Below, piece after piece: positions 1 to 5,449 of a stretch of 7,185 nucleotides of DNA. The notes under the pieces were generated by a model. It did no database searches and was not told the DNA's origin. It saw nothing but the letters and a program-made list of their open reading frames with translations. How positions within the stretch are numbered: the first letter of the stretch is position 1; each line of letters starts with the position of its first letter. The position numbers were made by a program, and so were the translations under genes. This DNA is from Chloroflexota bacterium (GTDB lineage: Bacteria; Chloroflexota; Dehalococcoidia; RBG-13-53-26), in NCBI GenBank assembly GCA_030616195.1, contig JAUWXW010000081.1, forward strand, positions 1 to 7,185, read 5' to 3'.

Positions 1-399
1 ATTTCTCTTCTAGATAGATTTGATGTGGTTAAGATGGGGTATCCTGAATCCGTGGAAATAGAGAAGGAGATAGTGACCAGGTACGGTCTCAGGATGGACG
101 ACGTGGAGATACCGGAGAAGGTCATCGATTGTATAGTCACCCTGGTGCGAGCTACACGGGAAGAGCCCTGGACAAAGGAGATGGACCAGGCTGCCAGTGT
201 GAGAGCCACCCTTTCTCTCTACGAGAAGGTCCAAGCTATGGCAAAGCTTGACAGTCGTTCTGAGGTGAGCGTGGACGATATAAAGAAGGTGGCTTCCTCC
301 TCTTTGGGCAGCAGGATTAAGCCAGCCCCTGAATCCAAGTTCTACGATGACCCCTTCAATCTGATCGATGAATTGGTACATGGTGTTCTGGAGGAGTAG
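1..399 (+). CDS. BchI/MoxR-type AAA+ ATPase, C-terminal part (5' truncated by window edge)
   Basis: The frame is open from base 1, so the gene starts upstream; 132 residues are visible. They begin with ISLLDRFDV, the segment that in BchI/ChlI and MoxR ATPases carries the arginine finger (R6 here). The helical lid follows, with a sensor-2-like SVRATLSLYEKVQA (R68) typical of this family. The end, SSSLGSRIKP at about 100-109, corresponds to the conserved 'HRl/HRi' segment that closes BchI-type ATPase modules. Walker A and B lie outside the window. The stop is 5 bases before cooC, so they are surely co-transcribed. Family knowledge: such ATPases form hexamers with a VWA-domain partner, and one is encoded two genes downstream. 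I infer that this is the catalytically competent ATPase of the pair. Its substrate is unknown. A GTG at base 25 should not be taken as the start, because the family homology continues upstream of it. Confidence 0.82.
   Translation: MSLLDRFDVVKMGYPESVEIEKEIVTRYGLRMDDVEIPEKVIDCIVTLVRATREEPWTKEMDQAASVRATLSLYEKVQAMAKLDSRSEVSVDDIKKVASSSLGSRIKPAPESKFYDDPFNLIDELVHGVLEE
390..396 (+). promoter_or_regulatory. Shine-Dalgarno site for cooC
   Basis: GGAGGAG lies inside the last codons of the upstream ATPase gene, 8 bases before the ATG at 405. This spacing favours 405 over the second in-frame ATG at 411 and indicates tight coupling to the upstream gene. Confidence 0.75.
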
Positions 400-404
400 C
401 TTCA

Positions 405-1166
405 ATGGGCATGGGCCTTGCTATTGCTGTCTCGGGGAAAGGCGGAGTGGGAAAGACTTTCATATCAAGCATGCTGGTGAAACAACTCTCCGAATATGGC
501 ACCGTGCTGGCGATAGACGCTGACCCCGACTCCAACCTCCCCGAAGCCCTCGGCGTAACCGCGACTAAGAGCGTGGGTGAGGCCCGCGAGGCCATCACTA
601 ATGCGCCGGCTCGCAGCAAGGTGGCCAGTGCCAAGGAAGAGTACCTGAAACTAGCCCTTCATGAAGCCGTCGAAGAGTTCCCTCAATTTGACCTGATAGC
701 TATGGGCCGTTCAGAGGGCGAGGGCTGCTACTGTGCCGTGAATCACCTTATCCGCCAGGTAATAGACAGCCGGGCCAGAGGATATGATTTCACCGTGGTC
801 GATTGTCATGCCGGGCTGGAGCACTTGAGCCGCCGCACTACCAGGGACGTTGATATCATGCTGATAGTGACTGATCCTACCAAGAATGGCATGCTGACAG
901 CCAGGAGAATCAAGGAGCTGGCCGAAGAGCTCTCCATCGACTTCGGAGCCAGCCTGGTAGTGGTGAACAGGGTAACCGAGGAGACCAGGCCCCTGGTAGA
1001 TAAGATGGCTGAGGAAAGTGGACTCGATATTGCCGCCTATATCCCCTATGACCCCCTAGTTGCTCAGTTTGACCTCCTGGGTAAACCTGTAACGGACATC
1101 CCCAGGGATTCCCCCGCTTCCACAGCAGTAGACGGGCTCTGTAAGATAATTCTGAGCTACGCCTGA
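405..1166 (+). CDS. cooC: CooC/AcsF-type ATPase for nickel insertion into CO dehydrogenase
   Basis: 253 residues, full length for CooC. It is a cytoplasmic P-loop ATPase of the MinD/SIMIBI class. The deviant Walker A is SGKGGVGKT at residues 10-18, with the signature lysine K12. Switch I is DADPDSN at 38-44 and switch II is VVDCHAGLEHLSR at about 131-143. GRSEGEGCYCAVNHLIR at 101-117 carries a CxC motif (C108, C110). In CooC this pair binds nickel (or zinc) at the dimer interface, and it separates CooC from NifH or MinD. Family role: ATP-driven maturation of the Ni-Fe-S C-cluster of CODH, or of acetyl-CoA synthase for AcsF. It lies 5 bases after a BchI-like ATPase gene and 6 bases before its BchD-like partner, an unusual setting. 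A CdhA-like CODH gene at the right edge of the window is a plausible client. I am confident of CooC/AcsF family membership; which enzyme it serves is inferred. Confidence 0.92.
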   Translation: MGMGLAIAVSGKGGVGKTFISSMLVKQLSEYGTVLAIDADPDSNLPEALGVTATKSVGEAREAITNAPARSKVASAKEEYLKLALHEAVEEFPQFDLIAMGRSEGEGCYCAVNHLIRQVIDSRARGYDFTVVDCHAGLEHLSRRTTRDVDIMLIVTDPTKNGMLTARRIKELAEELSIDFGASLVVVNRVTEETRPLVDKMAEESGLDIAAYIPYDPLVAQFDLLGKPVTDIPRDSPASTAVDGLCKIILSYA

Positions 1167-1172
1167 AGTTGG

Positions 1173-3389
1173 ATGGTAACCAGGTTGCTTAGAGAAGAAA
1201 TCCTCGACGCTTTCAACAGGATGGGACCGGACGGATTCAGCCGGTCTATCTTCGATGGCCTCCAGATAGAGGAAGAGGAGAGCCGGGCTTTGCTGAGCAG
1301 CCTCTGTAGCGGCCACCACCTGCTCCTCCTCGGCCCTCCCGGAAGTGGCAAGACAAGCGTAGCCAATAACCTCTCTGCCATTCTGGGTGACATCGAGGTA
1401 GTAGAGGGCTGCCCCCTGCATTGTTCACCACAAGATGCTTCCTGTCCCTGGTGCCTGGAAAGAAAGGCCCGAGGCGAGACGCTTCGCAGTACCACTCTAA
1501 GCGCAGGAGAGAGGCTGGTAAGGGTGCAGGGGAGCGGAGGGCTGACCGTCCAAGACCTGATCGGGGACCTCGATCCCGAAGCCGCCCTCAGGGAAGGTAT
1601 TTACTCTCCTGTGGCCTTCCTCCCTGGCAAATTGCTGAAGGCCAATAGAAGCCTATTGTTAATCGATTTCATCGATAGGGTCCCCGAACGGGTCCTCAAT
1701 GCCGTCATATACGGTCTTCAGGGTGGCACCATATCTATTGGTGTGCTGGAGCAGAAGGTCGACCTGGATACTCTGGTGGTGGCTACGGGTGGGGAGGGGG
1801 CGTTGAAGTCCTTACCTTTGGATTTGATAGACAATTTCGATGTTATCAGATTTGGTTATGTGGACGACTTCGACAAGCAGAAGGAGATCGCTCTAAGTCA
1901 AATCGAAGGTCGTGGGGAGAGCCTCGCTGATCCGGTGGTGGACAAGGCGGTCCAGATTGTTAATGAGACCAGAAGGCACCACGAGGTGGAGAGGGGAGTG
2001 GGGACGCGGGGCATGATCAAGTATGCCGAGATATTGGCCCACCTTCCCCAACTGCAATACAAGGACGAGGACGTAATGCTTTCGAAGGGGGCGTCGATTT
2101 CCCTGCCCCACCGCCTTAAGCTGGCTCCAGAGGTTGATTTACCCGGAAAGAGGGAGCAGATCATTGATGAGGTTGTCCAGAAGGCAATGGGTAAGGAGGT
2201 GGCCAAGGAGGAGTTGGCTACCCTGACCAAAGAGGATGTTCTGGCTCTGGTAGAGGAAATTGTCAAGGAGGAGAAGTTCAGGAAGCCGCTGAAATACGGG
2301 GCCTTTGATCTACTACTCAGGAGGATCAAACGCTTTCCTGACTCCAAGTTAGCCCAGCTCTATAAGGAGATTGCCAGTCGTTTGCCGGAGCTTTACCCGG
2401 AACGCTACAAGGCTGACAATCTCGACGCTGAGTTGCTTGTGGAGGTTGAGGAGTTCAGGAAAGAGAGGGAGAGGATAGCCAAAATCATAGAGCAGGAGGC
2501 ACTTGCCAAGACTCTCAAGTTCCTGGAGGAAGAGGATATTCTGGAGCGCACCAGCAGCGGGTGGATGTTGAGCCAGCGCGGCATCAACATGCTGTTGGAG
2601 AAGCTGTCACCCAGATTGGACGAGGGTGCCTACCTCTATGGATATGGAAGGCATAGTGCCGGCAAGAAATTGACCCTGGGAGAGGGCAAGGTGGTTGGGG
2701 CTCGACGCTTTCGTTTTGGCGATAAATATCGAGACATCTCCTTCAGAGATACTATGAAAGAGGCCATCCGCAATCGAAGGCAGCAAATCACCAGGGAAGA
2801 TATCATAGTTAACATAAAAGACATTCGTACCAGGATGGACATAGTCCTGGTGATAGACCTATCAGGCACCATGCTCCAGCTTGAGAAGTTCTGGTTTGCC
2901 AAAGAGAGCGCCATAGCCCTGTCGCTGGCGGCGACCACCTATAAGGACAGGGTGGCGGTGGTCTCATTTTCCAACCTGGCTGATGTTGTTGTTGACCTCA
3001 CTGCCAATCCTCATAACGTGACTCGCCGGGTGCTCGAGCTTGAGTTGCATGAGAATGCTTTTACCAACATCGGCTATGGCTTGCTGAAAGCCTGTGAGCT
3101 ATTGGAGCACCATCCCAAGGGGAGGGCAAAGCAGCACATGATCCTTATCTCCGATGGTGACGCCACCGCCCCCCATCCCTCCCCGCAGAAGTACGCCCTC
3201 AGGCAAGCTGCCAGGGTAGCCCGCCGCGGCGTTACCATCTCCTGTATCTGCATCAACCAGCGATCTGCCGACCCGGAGCTGATGAGAAGGATTGCCAAGA
3301 CAGGCAAGGGAAGGATATACCTTATTGGAGCCGAGGAGTTGCCGGTCACCTTGGTCGAGGAAGCGGGCGCGGCTCGTATCTCGTATTGA
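1173..3389 (+). CDS. BchD-like AAA+/VWA protein (putative chelatase or metal-insertion subunit)
   Basis: 738 residues in two modules. The N-terminal AAA+ domain (about 30-318) has an intact Walker A GPPGSGKT (54-61). It has a four-cysteine segment CPLHCSPQDASCPWC (80-94), an SLLLIDFID Walker B with Phe166 where Glu is expected, and LPLDLIDNFD (214-223) with Asn221 at the arginine-finger place. Sensor 2 is GTRGMIKYAEIL (R279), and the domain closes with ISLPHRLKLAP (309-319). A charged helical linker (about 320-550) contains WMLSQRGINMLLEKL. The VWA domain (about 553-738) has a MIDAS: DLSGT (562-566), T631 and ISDGD (D661). ChlD/BchD has the same plan of weakened ATPase plus VWA and works with an active ATPase subunit, probably the upstream gene. 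Magnesium chelation for chlorophyll is unlikely, since cooC lies between the two partners and no pigment genes are visible; nickel handling or remodelling of a metalloenzyme is inferred. The ATG at 1173 is the first start after the cooC stop, which is in the same frame; its Shine-Dalgarno is weak. Confidence 0.82.
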   Translation: MVTRLLREEILDAFNRMGPDGFSRSIFDGLQIEEEESRALLSSLCSGHHLLLLGPPGSGKTSVANNLSAILGDIEVVEGCPLHCSPQDASCPWCLERKARGETLRSTTLSAGERLVRVQGSGGLTVQDLIGDLDPEAALREGIYSPVAFLPGKLLKANRSLLLIDFIDRVPERVLNAVIYGLQGGTISIGVLEQKVDLDTLVVATGGEGALKSLPLDLIDNFDVIRFGYVDDFDKQKEIALSQIEGRGESLADPVVDKAVQIVNETRRHHEVERGVGTRGMIKYAEILAHLPQLQYKDEDVMLSKGASISLPHRLKLAPEVDLPGKREQIIDEVVQKAMGKEVAKEELATLTKEDVLALVEEIVKEEKFRKPLKYGAFDLLLRRIKRFPDSKLAQLYKEIASRLPELYPERYKADNLDAELLVEVEEFRKERERIAKIIEQEALAKTLKFLEEEDILERTSSGWMLSQRGINMLLEKLSPRLDEGAYLYGYGRHSAGKKLTLGEGKVVGARRFRFGDKYRDISFRDTMKEAIRNRRQQITREDIIVNIKDIRTRMDIVLVIDLSGTMLQLEKFWFAKESAIALSLAATTYKDRVAVVSFSNLADVVVDLTANPHNVTRRVLELELHENAFTNIGYGLLKACELLEHHPKGRAKQHMILISDGDATAPHPSPQKYALRQAARVARRGVTISCICINQRSADPELMRRIAKTGKGRIYLIGAEELPVTLVEEAGAARISY

Positions 3390-3435
3390 TTACAGGGGAA
3401 GGATGTCGTTTTTCGGCGGTGGCATCGAGTTTGCA

Positions 3436-3556
3436 GGATGTAGCGCGAGGCTTTAGCCTCGCTGGAGAGAGGCGGCCCTAAAGGGTTGCGCTACAATGTT
3501 ATGTTATGAGAATAGACTGGTTTCATAGCAATGACACGAAGCGAAGGGCTCAGAAT
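3436..3556. repeat. Interspersed-type repeat, copy 1
   Basis: First copy of a repeat recurring 131 bases downstream. It begins GGATGTAGCGCGAGGC and ends with GACACGAAGCGAAGGGCTCAG plus a few bases. Most positions match copy 2, with scattered substitutions and one offset single-base gain and loss, so the copies have drifted. It consists of a 57-bp double-hairpin block (3439-3495), a variable middle, and a conserved tail (3533-3555) identical in both copies. The reverse complement of the tail, CTGAGCCCTTCGCTTCGTGT, resembles repeats I recall from many bacterial genomes; that is recollection, not a search result. Confidence 0.85.
3439..3495. repeat. REP/BIME-like double-hairpin element, copy 1
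   Basis: An outer inverted repeat, TGTAGCGC (3439-3446) with GCGCTACA (3488-3495), is perfect over 8 bp and encloses two hairpins. The first is GCGAGGC-TTTA-GCCTCGC (3445-3462), a perfect 7-bp stem. The second is GCGGCCC-TAAA-GGGTTGC (3472-3489), which pairs with two G-U wobbles when read as + strand RNA. The outer and inner arms share two bases at each junction. There is no T-run, so this is a REP-like or small mobile palindromic element rather than a classical terminator. Confidence 0.75.
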
Positions 3557-3566
3557 GACTGCGGTA

Positions 3567-3687
3567 GGATGTGGCGCGAGGCTTTAGCCTCGCTGGAGAA
3601 ACGCGACCCAAAAGGGTCGCGCTACAATGTCGTTGTTACGAGAATAGCTGGTTTCATGACAGTGACACGAAGCGAAGGGCTCAGAAC
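3567..3687. repeat. Interspersed-type repeat, copy 2
   Basis: Second copy of the 131-bp-period repeat, in the same orientation as the first. The 23-base tail at 3664-3686 matches copy 1 exactly. The double-hairpin block is at 3570-3626. The spacing between equivalent positions is 131 bases at both ends of the unit, so the array looks like a tandem duplication of a compound element. No third copy was seen in the window. Confidence 0.85.
3570..3626. repeat. REP/BIME-like double-hairpin element, copy 2
   Basis: Same layout as copy 1. The outer arms are TGTGGCGC (3570-3577) and GCGCTACA (3619-3626), with one G-U pair. The first hairpin GCGAGGC-TTTA-GCCTCGC (3576-3593) is identical to copy 1. The second hairpin GCGACCC-AAAA-GGGTCGC (3603-3620) is perfect over 7 bp. 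The loop changed from TAAA to AAAA. Confidence 0.75.
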
Positions 3688-3803
3688 GAGACGGGGCCAA
3701 AGGCTGGCAATAACAGAAAGGAAGCTGTGAGGTCAGAGAATCCTTTCCCTCTGCGGGAGAGCGCAAAGGAGGGGTTCCTTCACACCCCGAATCTTGAGCT
3801 TAT

Positions 3804-3811
3804 AAGGGAGG
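3804..3811 (+). promoter_or_regulatory. Shine-Dalgarno site for the FwdB-like gene
   Basis: AAGGGAGG lies 7 bases before the TTG at 3819. It is the evidence for using this non-ATG codon as the start; the conserved iron-sulfur motif begins only 7 residues later, so a later start would destroy it. Confidence 0.8.
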
Positions 3812-3818
3812 CCCTGAG

Positions 3819-5045
3819 TTGACTGCCCAGAGTTTGGTCTGCACCGGATGTGGCTGCTTATGTGATGATATCCAAGCTGAGATCGAGGGCGGGCGTCTTG
3901 GCAGGATCGAGAATGTCTGTGCTAAGGGAGCGGCTTACCTTTATTCCAGTGTTAATCCAGAGCGTCGTGCCAGCAGCCTGATCGGAGGACGGCGAGCCTC
4001 CTTGGAGGAGGCGATTGAGGAAGCAGCGCGTCTCCTTTCAAAAGCGAAGAACCGGCTCATCTTTGGCCTTGACAACTCCACGCTGGAAGCGCAGGCGGTT
4101 GCCATTGAGCTGGCAACAAAGCTTGGCGCAGTGATTGATGACGCCTCATCCTTCTCGTACGGTACCCTGATTCAGAGTATACTCAGCGCCGATTTGCCAA
4201 CATGCTCACTTTCTGGAGTGAAGGACAACGCCGATCTCCTGGTGTACTGGGGCTCCGATCCCACGCATACTCATCCCAGGCACCTTTCGAAGTTTACCTA
4301 CTACGCATACACTGAGTACGACCCCGCAGGCTGGTTACCCACCAACGTAACATTGAGCTGCGTTGAGGTTAGGGATACTGAATTCAGCTTCATGTGTAGG
4401 CCTGCCTTTAAGATCAAGCCCGGGGAAGACCGAGATTTTATCAGGGCGGTCTCGGATGAAGGACAGGATGGAACGGAGGAATCGCAAACGTTTGTGGAAC
4501 TGATCAAGAAGTCCCGCTTTTGCGTAATGTTTTGTGGCCCAGGCCTGGTCTACTCGCTTGACGATGACTTCGGCTCCTTTAACCAAATGGTGCATAAGTT
4601 TGGTGAGGGGACCCGTATGGCAGTGGCTCCCATGGTAGCGGAGGCCAACCTGCGAGGCTTCGATCAATCGCTCTACCAGGAGACGGGATACGTCAATCGA
4701 GTAAGCTTCGCTGCTGGCGTTTCTCATGGGAGCGAGTTCTCTTTCCTGGAGCAGGTGAGGAACCGCCTTCCTGAATGCGTGTTGATCATAGGTTCAGACC
4801 CCTTCTCAGACCTGCCTCAGTCACTGATGACAAATCTGGAAGGCATAAATGTTATCTGCCTGGACCACTTTTCCACCCCAACCACAAACGCTGCTGATTT
4901 GGTGATCCCAACAGCTCTTCCTGGGTTGGAATGTGGTGGCTCGATGTTGCGCATGGATGGAGAAGAGGTGGCTTTAGTCGGGCCAAAGAAGGGAGAGTAC
5001 CCTACCGAGGAGGAAGTCCTGCAGCAATTGGCAGAGAGGATATGA
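3819..5045 (+). CDS. fwdB: Formylmethanofuran dehydrogenase subunit B-like molybdopterin/Fe-S protein
   Basis: 408 residues, close to FwdB/FmdB length. The N-terminal VCTGCGCLCDDI (7-18) with C8, C11, C15 and, further on, C34 matches the FwdB [4Fe-4S] motif. The molybdopterin-family core follows: AIELATKLGAVIDDASS, then WGSDPTHTHPRHLSKFT (144-160), the hallmark FwdB 'HPRH' block. APMVAEANLRGFDQ and VLIIGSDPFSDLPQ come next, then a C-terminal VIPTALPGLECGGSMLRMDG block. FwdB enzymes reduce CO2 to formate at a W/Mo-bis-pyranopterin centre. Here SSFSYG (110-115) replaces the usual SSVCHG, so the metal-ligand Cys and adjacent His become Ser113 and Tyr114. A Ser-ligated metal or a non-catalytic subunit is possible. 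It overlaps an FwdD-like gene downstream, the usual partner. No FwdA or FwdC is present. The family call is firm; the reaction is unknown. Confidence 0.87.
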   Translation: MTAQSLVCTGCGCLCDDIQAEIEGGRLGRIENVCAKGAAYLYSSVNPERRASSLIGGRRASLEEAIEEAARLLSKAKNRLIFGLDNSTLEAQAVAIELATKLGAVIDDASSFSYGTLIQSILSADLPTCSLSGVKDNADLLVYWGSDPTHTHPRHLSKFTYYAYTEYDPAGWLPTNVTLSCVEVRDTEFSFMCRPAFKIKPGEDRDFIRAVSDEGQDGTEESQTFVELIKKSRFCVMFCGPGLVYSLDDDFGSFNQMVHKFGEGTRMAVAPMVAEANLRGFDQSLYQETGYVNRVSFAAGVSHGSEFSFLEQVRNRLPECVLIIGSDPFSDLPQSLMTNLEGINVICLDHFSTPTTNAADLVIPTALPGLECGGSMLRMDGEEVALVGPKKGEYPTEEEVLQQLAERI

Positions 5046-5449
5046 TGAGTTTGCCTCAAGAAGGTATCCCTTTAGTCATGGTAACCTACCAGGATATCTA
5101 CCAATGGGTGGTCAAGCAGAGAGACGGATGGGGTAGTGATGCCTGCCAAAAGCACTCGGCCGTGGCCCGAATATCGCCCGCTGATCTAAAGAAGCTGGAT
5201 CTGACAGACGGTGCGCGTGTCGAGCTTAGAAGCCAGTCTGGCTCTGTAGTGGTGGGAATAAAATCGGATCCCGCCTGTGAAGGAGGCATGGGCTACATGC
5301 CATCCAGCCTGTACTCTAACTGCCTGGCGGGCTATGATCCCTCGGCCTCAAGATTGCCAAACCTTAGGCGAATACAGGTGAGAGCTATACCGACCGAAAA
5401 GGATGTCACTCCACTCTCAGATCTCTTGGTGAGGAAGACGGTTGCCTAA
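5042..5449 (+). CDS. fwdD: FwdD-like molybdopterin dinucleotide-binding subunit
   Basis: 135 residues from the ATG at 5042, typical of FwdD. The start overlaps the previous stop as ATGA; a second ATG at 5045 is equally possible and has slightly better spacing from a weak GAGG at 5036-5039. The segment ARISPADLKKLDLTDGARV (42-60), then ELRSQSGSVVV, is the characteristic double-psi barrel of the molybdopterin dinucleotide-binding domain. GYMPSSLYSN (84-93) corresponds to the family's 'MPxGPxxN' cofactor loop, here with Ser-Leu instead of Gly-Pro. In Fwd complexes this subunit clamps the pyranopterin cofactor held by FwdB. Its retention suggests that the FwdB-like partner still binds a pyranopterin despite its altered metal-ligand site. 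It overlaps the next gene by 8 bases. No signal peptide or membrane segment was seen. Confidence 0.83.
   Translation: MMSLPQEGIPLVMVTYQDIYQWVVKQRDGWGSDACQKHSAVARISPADLKKLDLTDGARVELRSQSGSVVVGIKSDPACEGGMGYMPSSLYSNCLAGYDPSASRLPNLRRIQVRAIPTEKDVTPLSDLLVRKTVA
5431..5435 (+). promoter_or_regulatory. Shine-Dalgarno site for the iron-sulfur gene
   Basis: GAGGA, within GGTGAGGA, sits 6 bases before TTG 5442. An in-frame stop lies at 5430-5432, and no later start precedes the first cysteine motif, so TTG 5442 is effectively the only reasonable start. Confidence 0.7.

Larger units (their letters stand above)
3390..3818. other. Non-coding intergenic region with tandem repeats
   Basis: This 429-base gap separates the chelatase-like operon from the Fwd-like operon. 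It holds two copies of a 131-bp-period repeat (about 3436-3556 and 3567-3687). Bases 3390-3435 and 3688-3803 show no gene, no RNA I recognise and no hairpin followed by a T-run, so a standard intrinsic terminator is not evident. Short open frames here run through the repeats and have no family resemblance. A promoter for the downstream operon is expected in 3688-3800, but no clear -35/-10 pair or archaeal BRE/TATA arrangement stands out. Confidence 0.7.

Noticed and set aside
1173..3389. Magnesium chelatase for chlorophyll synthesis
   Set aside because: No BchH or other pigment genes are visible, and cooC sits between the two AAA+ genes; the likeness to BchD is in architecture only.
3439..3495. 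Rho-independent terminator for the chelatase-like operon
   Set aside because: The stems are strong, but neither copy is followed by a T-run; the fold is better described as a REP-like element.
3436..3687. Possible CRISPR array
   Set aside because: Only two long imperfect units, repeated in full with no unique spacers of regular length, and no cas genes in the window.
3800..3805. TTATAA as a -10 or TATA box for the FwdB-like gene
   Set aside because: It overlaps the Shine-Dalgarno site, so transcription started from it would lack that site; no matching -35 lies at the right distance.
3506..3822. Open frames of 74 and 83 codons on the + strand in the intergenic region
   Set aside because: They run through the repeat copies, share no family motif, lack good ribosome sites, and one overlaps the start of the FwdB-like gene.
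4155..4157. Selenocysteine at the metal-ligand position of the FwdB-like protein
   Set aside because: The codon is TCG (Ser113), not TGA, so no recoding is involved.
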